From JANSWY01 sp965228955 (GTDB lineage Bacteria > Bacteroidota > Bacteroidia > Cytophagales > Cyclobacteriaceae), in contig OZ245848.1 of NCBI GenBank assembly GCA_965228955.1, positions 4,526,001 to 4,590,000 on the forward strand: a stretch of DNA of 64,000 nucleotides, given 5' to 3'. Below the pieces are notes generated by a model. It saw nothing but the letters and a program-made list of their open reading frames with translations. It did no database searches and was not told the DNA's origin. Every line of letters starts with the position of its first letter. Positions within the stretch are counted from its first letter, which is position 1. A program made the translations under genes and the position numbers. Shown one piece after another: positions 16,599 through 24,268 of the stretch.

Positions 16599-16994
16599 TT
16601 AGTCTTTAAGGTACTTTTGAACGGTTGATTTCAAAGATTCTTTATCAGCGGTAATCCTATCGTCTCCATAAATCTTCAGTAACAGTTCTAATAACACTGC
16701 CTGGTCATAACCTAACTTGGAAACCGCCCTTGCACAAAACTCAATCTCTTCCTGATGCAGCCTACCATCGATCTTCATCAATTGGATTACATTGTATAGA
16801 AAGTCATACTTATCATCAGGAGGTAGTTCCTGAAGTCCCTCCAAATCATGTGGATGTTCAAAGCAGTCCTGTATTTCAGCATTAGTCATTCCATTAGCGG
16901 CTCCAATTTTCTTGATTAATCGGATTTCATCCTGCACCAGGACACCATCAATCTTCGCTAACTTCACCAGAATATTTAGTTGAGCCTTTGCCAT
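16599..16994 (-). CDS. TerB-family protein
   Basis: A 131-residue all-helical protein with two TerB-like repeats: LAKIDGVLVQDEIRLIKKIG at residues 12-31 and LMKIDGRLHQEEIEFCARAV at about 72-91, each with the acidic K-IDG-L--EEI signature. TerB domains are linked to tellurite resistance loci and to metal or membrane-stress systems, but here there is no other ter gene nearby, so I do not infer tellurite resistance. First gene of a leftward set with the helicase and sulfotransferase-like protein. Confidence 0.82.
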   Translation of the reverse strand: MAKAQLNILVKLAKIDGVLVQDEIRLIKKIGAANGMTNAEIQDCFEHPHDLEGLQELPPDDKYDFLYNVIQLMKIDGRLHQEEIEFCARAVSKLGYDQAVLLELLLKIYGDDRITADKESLKSTVQKYLKD

Positions 16995-17102
16995 CAGATT
17001 TTAATATTTTATGAGCTCTGGGTTGACAATGGAATTAATTTTCATCATCCTACATGTCGCTTATCTCGTAATTTAGTTTAAATTATGCTTATTCAATAGC
17101 CC

Positions 17103-17690
17103 ATGAACTTTCTGGCCCATATATATCTCAGCGGGGAAAATGAACCCCTCAAAATTGGCAACTTCATTGGAGATTTTGTCAAAGGCAACATGATGGATGA
17201 TTTTTCTACCGAAATTCGTAAGGGAATATTATTGCATCGGGAAATTGATTCATTCACTGATAAACATCCGATAGTCAAGGAAAGCAAAAACAGATTAAGA
17301 GACAAATATGGTCACTACGCTGGTGTAATAACTGATATCTACTATGACCACTATCTGGCACTCGACTGGAAGAAATATCACGATGAAGATTTACTTAGTT
17401 ATACCGAGTCTTTCTATAGTTTAATGTCTGGGTATAAAAATATTGTTCCGGAAAGAGTCAATCATATGCTCGGCTACATGAAAAGAGACAACTGGCTCTA
17501 CAATTACCAATATTTCGACGGAATAAGCAGGGTTCTTCATGGTATGTCTAGAAGAACTAAATTCGACAGTAAAATGGATGAAGCTATTGTAGAATTGAAA
17601 CAGGATCATGAAGAATATCACGCTGAATTCAATGATTTTTTCCCTGAATTAATGGAACATTGCACAAGATTTATTGAAAAGCATGATTAA
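17103..17690 (+). CDS. Acyl carrier protein phosphodiesterase-like (AcpH, DUF479)
   Basis: A 195-residue HD-fold-like helical protein. It shows the family's N-terminus (MNFLAHIYLSGENEPLKIGN, FIGDFVKG), the motif GILLHREIDSFTDKHP (His and Asp ligands) and DIYYDHYLALDW, which matches AcpH, the enzyme that removes the phosphopantetheine arm from acyl carrier protein. Whether this homologue has that activity is not shown. Its last 8 bases overlap the crcB start, so the two are translationally coupled. Confidence 0.85.
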   Translation: MNFLAHIYLSGENEPLKIGNFIGDFVKGNMMDDFSTEIRKGILLHREIDSFTDKHPIVKESKNRLRDKYGHYAGVITDIYYDHYLALDWKKYHDEDLLSYTESFYSLMSGYKNIVPERVNHMLGYMKRDNWLYNYQYFDGISRVLHGMSRRTKFDSKMDEAIVELKQDHEEYHAEFNDFFPELMEHCTRFIEKHD

Positions 17691-18063
17691 AGCAGTTCTA
17701 ATTGTTGGTTTCGGAGGTTTCCTGGGCAGTGCGGGAAGATATCTCATCTCATATTGGTATTTATCAAAAGAGACTACATTGGCATTCCCTTACCCCACAT
17801 TTGCGGCTAATTTAATTGGTTGCTTTCTGATAGGAGTTTTATTTGGTATGAGTACCAAATTATCCAAAGAGCAATTGCTTTTTTTCAGCACAGGATTTTG
17901 TGGAGGGTTCACTACCTTCTCTTCATTTTCACTTGAAAATATTCAGCTATTTCAAAAAGGGGAAATTAATATTGCTGTGCTTTACACTGTCTTGTCCTTG
18001 GCAATCGGGTTTTGCCTTACTGCACTTGGATATTTGGCGGCTAAATCAATCAGTCGTGCTTAA
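17683..18063 (+). CDS. crcB: CrcB/Fluc fluoride channel
   Basis: Small four-helix membrane protein that exports fluoride as a dual-topology dimer. Seen: GFGGFLGSAGRY in helix 1, FAANLIGCFLIG with the conserved Asn in helix 2, and the channel signature GFCGGFTTFSSFSLE. I use the ATG at 17683 (126 aa); an in-frame TTG at 17674 would add three residues but the ATG gives the usual N-terminus and an 8-base coupled overlap with the preceding gene. No fluoride riboswitch was seen upstream. Its 3' end overlaps the convergent thioesterase gene by 14 bases. Confidence 0.93.
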   Translation: MIKAVLIVGFGGFLGSAGRYLISYWYLSKETTLAFPYPTFAANLIGCFLIGVLFGMSTKLSKEQLLFFSTGFCGGFTTFSSFSLENIQLFQKGEINIAVLYTVLSLAIGFCLTALGYLAAKSISRA

Positions 18064-18604
18064 ATCTTAATTCACAACGCTGACCTTCCAAAAACTGAAT
18101 ATCCTGATCCATTACAAAATCATCTTTATAAACCTGCATCTTGTCATTGGCCTCAGATTTCAACTTTCTACGCTTTATTGCAGAAATGAATCTGCGAATA
18201 TCATCCATGGTCTCAAGTACTAAAGGAGGAACCGTAAGAGGCTTACCGTCTTCCCCTTTGGCAACCATTGTGAAATAACAGGTATTAGTGTGCTTTACAG
18301 TACCCAGTTTCACATTCTCAGCTATTACCTTTATGCCAATGACCATTGAGGAATTTCCTACATAATTCACTGATGACTTCAGGGAAACAAGCTCACCTAC
18401 TTCCACAGGCTGCAAAAAATCTACTCCATCTACAGATACAGTTACGCAATACGTTCCAGCATGCTTACTCGCACAAGCATATGCCACTTTATCCATCAAA
18501 GACAATAGAATACCACCATGTATTTTCCCACCAAAATTGGCGTATGATGGAATCATCAATTCTGTAATTGTAACTCTTGAATATTTTACGGGACGGCCTT
18601 CCAT
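18050..18604 (-). CDS. Acyl-CoA thioesterase (hotdog fold, YciA/BACH-like)
   Basis: A 184-residue single-hotdog acyl-CoA hydrolase. Key features: MIPSYANFGGKIHGGILLSL (residues about 17-36) with the N-x-x-G--HGG catalytic-helix motif, an Ala/Cys-rich helix end, the central strand CVTVSVDGVDFLQPVEVGEL, and a C-terminal Lys/Arg-rich helix (FISAIKRRKLKSE). Hydrolyses acyl-CoA thioesters; chain-length preference cannot be told. It ends over the crcB 3' end and begins 2 bases before the stop of the next minus-strand gene, so it may be co-transcribed with it. Confidence 0.88.
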   Translation of the reverse strand: MEGRPVKYSRVTITELMIPSYANFGGKIHGGILLSLMDKVAYACASKHAGTYCVTVSVDGVDFLQPVEVGELVSLKSSVNYVGNSSMVIGIKVIAENVKLGTVKHTNTCYFTMVAKGEDGKPLTVPPLVLETMDDIRRFISAIKRRKLKSEANDKMQVYKDDFVMDQDIQFLEGQRCELRFKHD

Positions 18605-18606
18605 GG

Positions 18607-19029
18607 TTAACCAGTTTTATCTCCGGATTTTATTCTGCATTTTTTGATTTTATTATTCAATACAAGCCTCCATAAAGGAGATCGGGTTACGCATAAAAAT
18701 ACATTCACCTCAAAATTATTCCAAAGCCTTCTAGGTTCATTGACACTGCCCAGACTTCCTTTGATCTGAATAACGTATTCAAAACCCATTTTGTGTGTAG
18801 CTTCCAAAACACATGGATTACCGTAAAGTAAATTTTTGGTCTTGTTCTTTACAATATGCTTGTATTTCTTTCTTTTAGGTCGATTCTTCCTTTTGTTGTC
18901 GTTCTTACCGTCTATTTTCTCAGTTGGTAGATATCTTTGAATATCTCCTTTGTCCTTCTTTTGCGCATGAACTTCATTCCATGACAACATGGCGACAACA
19001 ATGAAAACAATTGTAACTATTCTATGCAT
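18607..19029 (-). CDS. Secreted basic protein, about 140 aa
   Basis: Unrecognised. The ATG at 19027-19029 gives a signal peptide (MHRIVTIVFIVVAMLSWNEVHA). The mature protein is strongly basic, with a Lys/Arg-rich tract (KNDNKRKNRPKRKKYKHIV) followed by a folded-looking part with three Cys (NPCVLEATHKMGFEYVIQIKG, NVFLCVTRSP, KKCRIKSG). An upstream in-frame TTG would add three residues. It resembles the small cationic secreted proteins at 11707-12246 only in charge and export, not clearly in sequence. Confidence 0.65.
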   Translation of the reverse strand: MHRIVTIVFIVVAMLSWNEVHAQKKDKGDIQRYLPTEKIDGKNDNKRKNRPKRKKYKHIVKNKTKNLLYGNPCVLEATHKMGFEYVIQIKGSLGSVNEPRRLWNNFEVNVFLCVTRSPLWRLVLNNKIKKCRIKSGDKTG

Positions 19030-19161
19030 AACACTCAATTAAGCCAATGGCTCAAATCTTTTCATCTTTCTCAGTACATAACGTTAACAAATCGAAAGAT
19101 AATACTTAATCAATCAAAAAACACAATAAGCACAGTAACATGCATCATTCAAAGATCTGTC

Positions 19162-19169
19162 TATATTTG
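19162..19169 (+). promoter_or_regulatory. Possible -7 promoter element (TATATTTG)
   Basis: A perfect TAnnTTTG match, 42 bases before the methyltransferase ATG at 19211. The -33 element is not obvious. Confidence 0.45.
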
Positions 19170-19210
19170 CAACCTCTTAAGAATCGAATGAATATAAATG
19201 CCATTAGGCT

Positions 19211-19978
19211 ATGAAATACATTATTAGTTTCCTGATCAGAAAAATACCAAGAAAGGTCCTTCAGCTCTTTAGCCATTGGGTTTTGAAAATAGTTGCCATT
19301 TTCTATATCGGTAATAATGTGGAATGTAGTGTTTGTGGTAAATCATTCAGAAAGTTTCTTCCATATGGAAGAGTAGCCAGATCAAATGCATTGTGCCCAA
19401 ATTGCCTATCATTGGAGCGTCATAGACTAATGTATTTGTTCCTTCAACAAAAAACTGGATTTTTTAAAGATCAAATCAAACTACTCCATGTAGCACCAGA
19501 GATCTGTTTCATAGATAAGTTCGAAGCGCTTAATAACATTGATTATATCACTGCGGATATCGAATCACCATTAGCTAAGGTCAAGATGGATATTCATGAC
19601 ATCCCATTTGATGAGAATACTTTTGAAGTGGCTTTTTGCAATCACGTGATGGAACACGTTGATGACGATATCAAAGCAATGAGTGAACTACACAGGGTTC
19701 TAAAACCAGGTGGGTGGGCAATTATCCAAATCCCATTCTTTCCTCCAATTCCAGAAACTACCTTCGAAGATTGGTCAATCACTGATAAAAAAGAAAGAGA
19801 AAAGGTTTTTGGACAGGATGATCATGTTAGACTTTACGGAAAAGATTACGCAGATAGATTGAGGTCAGCTGGATTTGAAGTTGATGAAAATGATTTTGTC
19901 CAAACTCTAACGGAGGATGATCAAAAGAAATACGCGCTTCCTACCGATGAGGTGATATTCCTCTGCAAAAAGAATTAA
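19211..19978 (+). CDS. SAM-dependent methyltransferase with N-terminal zinc ribbon
   Basis: A 255-residue protein. The first 35 residues are hydrophobic and basic, and may bind the membrane. Residues about 38-60 hold a Cys4 zinc-ribbon-like unit (CSVCGKSF ... NALCPNCLS). A class I methyltransferase domain follows: LLHVAPEICFIDKF, the acidic strand ITADIE, then VAFCNHVMEHVDDDIKAM and VLKPGGWAIIQIPF, typical of Methyltransf_11. Near glycosyltransferases, a role in modifying a surface polysaccharide or lipid is plausible, but substrate is unknown. Ends directly against the convergent GT2 gene. Confidence 0.88.
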   Translation: MKYIISFLIRKIPRKVLQLFSHWVLKIVAIFYIGNNVECSVCGKSFRKFLPYGRVARSNALCPNCLSLERHRLMYLFLQQKTGFFKDQIKLLHVAPEICFIDKFEALNNIDYITADIESPLAKVKMDIHDIPFDENTFEVAFCNHVMEHVDDDIKAMSELHRVLKPGGWAIIQIPFFPPIPETTFEDWSITDKKEREKVFGQDDHVRLYGKDYADRLRSAGFEVDENDFVQTLTEDDQKKYALPTDEVIFLCKKN

Positions 19979-20944
19979 TTATTTAGACCTCTTGAATTTC
20001 AGACCTTCAGTAATAAAACCAATACCGTAGGCCGATAATTGAATGAGAGCTGCAGCAAGACTTATAATGGCGACAGCTAGATTCTTATTCTTCAACAAAG
20101 AATCGATTGCGATCAAGCTGAAGTAAACCCCAAATAAACCTGCAAACCAAACAAATATCTTGGGAAACATTATGGTTCCAAGAATTGTGAGAATCAAGCC
20201 AATTAGAAAAGCTGCCGGAAATAAGTGAACAACTTTTATCTCATTCTTGAAAAATCTCCCAATGTTAATCCTTGCCCTACCAAAAAAATGTAATTGCTTA
20301 TAAAACTGAGCCAAGTTGGTCCTACGCTTATGATACACAAAAGCATCTGAAATTAAGCCAACCTTAAATCCATTTTCAAGAATGCGAATGCTGAATTCAA
20401 TATCCTCTCCCATTCTAGTAATAATGTATCCATCAGTCTTCTCGTATACCTCCCTGGAGATTCCCATGTTAAAACTTCTGGGATGAAATTGACCAACATG
20501 GCCCTTCCTACCTCTTATTCCTCCGGTAGTGAAAAGACTGGTCATACTATAACTGATAGCTTTTTGAGTATTCGTGAAAGACTCATGTTCCCGATCAGGA
20601 CCTCCGTAAGCATCCAGGTAATGCTCTTCAAGAGATTTTTCAACAGTCTCAAAATAGTTCTCTGGAATTAAGCAATCGCTATCAAAGACGATAAAATAGT
20701 CTCCCTTAGCTTTATCAAAACCGAAGTTCCTTGAAAACCCTTGCCCACTATTATCCTTAAAAAAATAGGTAATATCTAATTTGCTATTAAACGATTCAAC
20801 TATCTCCTTACAATCAAGATCTGAACCGTCCTCAACAATAATAACCTCAAAATTTGTGTATGTCTGCTTTACAAGGCTCTCTAATAACTCAAGAACTTCC
20901 TGAGGTCTGTTGTAAACAGGTACAATGACAGAATATAAACGCAT
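19979..20944 (-). CDS. GT2 glycosyltransferase with C-terminal membrane helices
   Basis: A 321-residue family 2 glycosyltransferase. GT-A fold landmarks: SVIVPVYNRPQEV (residues 5-17), IIVEDGS, FSRNFGFDKAKGDYFIVFDSD (the DSD is the DxD metal/nucleotide-sugar motif), and MGEDIEFSIRILENG (the ED catalytic-base region). Residues about 240-310 form two or three membrane helices. It lies 6 bases after another GT2 gene, so they act in one operon, probably in building an envelope glycan on a lipid carrier. Confidence 0.9.
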   Translation of the reverse strand: MRLYSVIVPVYNRPQEVLELLESLVKQTYTNFEVIIVEDGSDLDCKEIVESFNSKLDITYFFKDNSGQGFSRNFGFDKAKGDYFIVFDSDCLIPENYFETVEKSLEEHYLDAYGGPDREHESFTNTQKAISYSMTSLFTTGGIRGRKGHVGQFHPRSFNMGISREVYEKTDGYIITRMGEDIEFSIRILENGFKVGLISDAFVYHKRRTNLAQFYKQLHFFGRARINIGRFFKNEIKVVHLFPAAFLIGLILTILGTIMFPKIFVWFAGLFGVYFSLIAIDSLLKNKNLAVAIISLAAALIQLSAYGIGFITEGLKFKRSK

Positions 20945-20950
20945 GTGCCT

Positions 20951-21910
20951 TTAGTCTGTTCGTTCAACTACTAAATAATCCTCTCCTCCTTTTCGAAACT
21001 GTGTCATCATCTCAGCAATAAAACCAGAAAGGAACAATTGAACCCCAATAATTAATGCTACTAACGAAAGGAAAAACAATGGTTGATCTACAATCTCTCT
21101 AGCCTGCTCATGAGCATTAAGAATATATACATAGTACAGTTTCTCTCCGATTAGCCACATTGTAATTATCAATCCAAAAAGAAAAGAAAGCGTCCCCAAT
21201 GTCCCAAAAAAATGCATTGGACTCTTCTTAAATCTTGTCACAAACGTAACTGATAAAAGATCCAGGAATCCAGTTATAAATCTCTTCCAACCATACTTGG
21301 TAGTCCCAAATTTTCGAGCCCTGTGCTCTACTACTTTTTCTCCAATATTGAAAAAACCATTCCATTTAGCAATTAATGGAATATATCGATGCATTTCTCC
21401 GTAAACGGTAATGTTCTTCACAACATTCAACTTATACGCTTTGAGGCCACAATTGAAATCATGAAGTTTTATTCCCGAAACCATCCGAGTCACTCGATTA
21501 AAAAATTTAGATGGAATAGTCTTCCCAATCGGATCATTTCTTTTCTTTTTCCACCCAGACACCAAATCATACCCTTGCTCAATCACCATCTGATTTAAAG
21601 CAGGTATTTCATCAGGGCTATCCTGCATGTCTGCATCCATAGTAATTACAACATCCCCCTTTGCCTCGTTAAAACCTGTCTGAAGGGCCGCTGATTTCCC
21701 GTAATTCCGATTGAACTTAATCCCTTTAATAGCTGGATTAGTTTCTTTCAACTCCTTGATGACTGACCATGAAGTATCACTACTCCCATCATCGATCATC
21801 AATAACTCATAGGATAAGCCGTTTTCATCCATGACTCGGCTTATCCAATCATTTAATTCTGGAAGAGATTCTTCTTCGTTATATACAGGTACTACTATAG
21901 ATATATTCAA
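20951..21910 (-). CDS. GT2 glycosyltransferase, dolichyl/undecaprenyl-phosphate sugar synthase type
   Basis: A 319-residue GT2 enzyme of the DPM1/GtrB/ArnC type, which moves a sugar from a nucleotide donor to polyprenyl phosphate. Visible: ISIVVPVYNEEESLPEL, LLMIDDGSSD, YGKSAALQTGF, ITMDADMQDSPDEI (DAD metal motif), a CGLKAYK loop, and two C-terminal membrane helices (about 235-260 and 280-305). The start is TTG at 21908-21910; a stop two codons upstream excludes a longer form. Last but one of a leftward operon with DUF4199 genes. Confidence 0.92.
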   Translation of the reverse strand: MNISIVVPVYNEEESLPELNDWISRVMDENGLSYELLMIDDGSSDTSWSVIKELKETNPAIKGIKFNRNYGKSAALQTGFNEAKGDVVITMDADMQDSPDEIPALNQMVIEQGYDLVSGWKKKRNDPIGKTIPSKFFNRVTRMVSGIKLHDFNCGLKAYKLNVVKNITVYGEMHRYIPLIAKWNGFFNIGEKVVEHRARKFGTTKYGWKRFITGFLDLLSVTFVTRFKKSPMHFFGTLGTLSFLFGLIITMWLIGEKLYYVYILNAHEQAREIVDQPLFFLSLVALIIGVQLFLSGFIAEMMTQFRKGGEDYLVVERTD

Positions 21911-21923
21911 TACTTACAATGTT

Positions 21924-22448
21924 TTATGCAAATTCAGGGTTCTTCTTCTGAGTAATTGCAGAAACTACAAGTGAAATTAAAAAGCCAAATAAAGTTCCCA
22001 TCACAATCCCTAAAATGGTCATCGTAACTGGGTTCATCATGATTTCCATAAACCCTTCAGCTTGCTCAATTTGTGCACTAGACATTCCTTGTTTCTCCCA
22101 CTCCTCATGCGCTTTTTCAATTTGGAACTGGATCATACCATCATCTACAAATGATAAATAAACCCAATTAAATAATGAACTTATTACCGAGGCAATCAAA
22201 GATAGTAAAACACCTATTCCAAGCCCCTGTCCATAACTCATAAAACCATCACCTTCATTCTTAAATGCGTTATGAGCCAGAAATACCACAGCAACACTGA
22301 ATGGTAAGCCAATCCAACCTGCCCATTGATTTTCATATAGTGTTAAAAGTTGAACTATAAGAGTCAGTATGACAGATACCATTCCTAGAATTAATCCCCA
22401 CTTAATAGCAACTTGTTTCACGCTTACTCCTTGTACTTCGTTTTCCAT
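21924..22448 (-). CDS. DUF4199 membrane protein
   Basis: A 174-residue protein with four predicted helices, matching DUF4199: KWGLILGMVSVILTLIVQLL, an FSVAVVFLAHNAFKNEGDGFMSYGQGLGIGV segment and a GIVMGTLFGFLISLVVSAI C-terminal helix. Function unknown. It lies 6 bases after a paralogous gene and 13 bases before the lipid-linked glycosyltransferase gene. Confidence 0.85.
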   Translation of the reverse strand: MENEVQGVSVKQVAIKWGLILGMVSVILTLIVQLLTLYENQWAGWIGLPFSVAVVFLAHNAFKNEGDGFMSYGQGLGIGVLLSLIASVISSLFNWVYLSFVDDGMIQFQIEKAHEEWEKQGMSSAQIEQAEGFMEIMMNPVTMTILGIVMGTLFGFLISLVVSAITQKKNPEFA

Positions 22449-22454
22449 TTTCTT

Positions 22455-22976
22455 TTATTTTGATTGTTTTCTTAATAATACCGCTATCACTGGTGTTACA
22501 AAAAAACCAACTATCAGTTTCTTCTTTAAGGAACTAAATATCAGCGAACTCAAAGTTGTTTGCTTTAATTCCTTTAAGTAATTCTCAATATCAATATTTG
22601 ACATTCCTTGCTCCACTAAAAAAGCCCTTCTAGATTCAGCATAAGAAATGAGATCTGAAATATATTGATCAAATGCACCCTGTGACACACTGTAGTAAGT
22701 AGCTTGAAACAATAAAAATATTACACCGGTCACCAAAAAAATTATCATACCTATCGACAAGCCTTGCCAAAAGTGCAAATAACCATCGTTCTTGTAGTCT
22801 TTGTATTCTTTTGCTCCCAAAAAAATAAATAGAAAAAATATTAGTGCATCAAAAATTCCAGAAACCAAATTAATATTTGGCTGTACACCCACATTGAGTT
22901 CAATTAAAAAGGAAATACACATTATAACCCCACAGCTTACTGCGTACTTCAAAGAAACTTTGACTAATGGATTCAT
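22455..22976 (-). CDS. DUF4199 membrane protein
   Basis: A 173-residue paralogue of the next gene with the same layout: a KYAVSCGVIMCISFLIEL helix, LFIFLGAKEYKDYKNDGYLHFWQGLSIG with the K---GY--F-QGL--G signature, a long acidic helix (YISDLISYAESRRAFLVEQG) and a final helix. Adjacent DUF4199 genes are common in this phylum; role unknown. It lies 23 bases downstream of the dihydroorotase-like gene. Confidence 0.85.
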   Translation of the reverse strand: MNPLVKVSLKYAVSCGVIMCISFLIELNVGVQPNINLVSGIFDALIFFLFIFLGAKEYKDYKNDGYLHFWQGLSIGMIIFLVTGVIFLLFQATYYSVSQGAFDQYISDLISYAESRRAFLVEQGMSNIDIENYLKELKQTTLSSLIFSSLKKKLIVGFFVTPVIAVLLRKQSK

Positions 22977-22999
22977 CTATATTTAGAACTACTATTTAA

Positions 23000-24268
23000 T
23001 TAAATGGACAAACTCACCTTATCTCCATTAATAATTCCCATTGGTTTGCCCCGAAGTTCTTTACCATAAAAAGGAGAGTTAACAGATTTTGATTTATTGG
23101 TGGTGGAATCAAAAACCCACTTCATATCAGGATCGAATATCGTTAATACCGCCTTCTGATTCACTTCAATCGACGGTATATCAAGACCCAATAAGATTCT
23201 GGGAGTTCTGGATATTTTATCAATTAATTCAGGCAACTCAGATTCTTCTGAAATTTCACGAATCAATGGAAATACTGTCTGCAAACCAATAATTCCAAAA
23301 TCTGCCAAATCAAACTCTAATTCTTTACACTCAGGGTCATGAGGCTGATGACTTGACACAATTACATCAATAGTACCGTCCTTAACACCCTGTACCAAAG
23401 CTAACCTGTCTTCCTTTAGTCTTAATGGCGGATTAACTTTATAGTTCGAATCGTATTGCTCAATCAGTTCGTCATCCAAAACCAGTTGGTGCGCTGCAAC
23501 ATCACAAGAGACCTTTAAACCCTGCGATTTTGCCTCAGCAATGAGATCAACTGATTCCGCAGTAGATATATTAGAAAAATGAATCTTACCACCTGTATAT
23601 TCCAAAATTTTCAAGTCCCTTTGAATCATTAGCGACTCTGCAATTGAAGGCATCCCCTTAAGACCCAGTGTGGTACTCACTGTACCTTCATGCATAGTAC
23701 CAAACATGTTTAACTGCAGGTCCTCAGGCCTAGTAATCAAAAGCCCATTAAACCGCTGCAAATACTGAAGAGTTTTTAGCAGTATATCAGTGTTTGAAAT
23801 TGGCTTCAAGCCATCACTAAATGCGATAGCTCCCGCTTCACTCAAATCGATCATTTCTGTTAATTCCTTACCCTCACAAGAAAGTGTAACCGCACTAAGC
23901 GGTCTCAAATTAACTGGATAATATGACGACTTAGACAAAACATACTCAACCTGATTTTTCGTGTCAATTGGTGGGTTTGTGTTTGGTAAAATTGCTACAT
24001 CTGTGAAACCACCAGCACTTGCCGCTGACATACCAGAAAATAGATCCTCTTTATACTCATGCCCAGGATCATGAAAATGAGCATTCATATCAAACCAACC
24101 AATGGATACTGAATAACGATCGCAATCAAAAGATTTACATTCAGAGGGGGCATCAATACTGTCTGCTATTTTAGAAATAACGCCATCATCTACTAGTATA
24201 TCCTTCCGCTGAAGGTGAAATTTTGATTTGGAGTCAATGATTTTAACCGACTTAAGTAAAATCTGCAT
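23000..24268 (-). CDS. Dihydroorotase-like protein, metal ligands substituted (probable PyrC' type)
   Basis: A 422-residue amidohydrolase of the dihydroorotase family with the right fold and length. However, residues that bind the zinc pair in active enzymes are changed: the HxH motif reads N-A-H (Asn62, His64), the helix-3 histidine in HIAHVST is Asn233 (IHFSNIST), and the catalytic Asp of ATDHAPH is Ser306 (VSSHQPH). His260 (AAHQL) and Asp152 remain. Such proteins in other bacteria (PyrC') are inactive and stabilise aspartate transcarbamylase; that role is my inference. It abuts the BatA-domain gene with no gap. Confidence 0.88.
   Translation of the reverse strand: MQILLKSVKIIDSKSKFHLQRKDILVDDGVISKIADSIDAPSECKSFDCDRYSVSIGWFDMNAHFHDPGHEYKEDLFSGMSAASAGGFTDVAILPNTNPPIDTKNQVEYVLSKSSYYPVNLRPLSAVTLSCEGKELTEMIDLSEAGAIAFSDGLKPISNTDILLKTLQYLQRFNGLLITRPEDLQLNMFGTMHEGTVSTTLGLKGMPSIAESLMIQRDLKILEYTGGKIHFSNISTAESVDLIAEAKSQGLKVSCDVAAHQLVLDDELIEQYDSNYKVNPPLRLKEDRLALVQGVKDGTIDVIVSSHQPHDPECKELEFDLADFGIIGLQTVFPLIREISEESELPELIDKISRTPRILLGLDIPSIEVNQKAVLTIFDPDMKWVFDSTTNKSKSVNSPFYGKELRGKPMGIINGDKVSLSI

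Noticed and set aside
16599..16994. Tellurite-resistance locus
   Set aside because: Only a TerB-type domain is present; no other ter genes occur, and TerB domains are common in unrelated settings.
17674..17682. TTG start for crcB
   Set aside because: The ATG at 17683 gives a normal CrcB N-terminus and a short coupled overlap; the TTG would only add three residues.
17600..17690. Fluoride riboswitch upstream of crcB
   Set aside because: The upstream bases are coding sequence for the preceding gene and no crcB-motif RNA pattern was seen.
23000..24268. Calling this gene pyrC
   Set aside because: Metal-ligand positions are substituted (Asn62, Asn233, Ser306), so a catalytic dihydroorotase is not supported.
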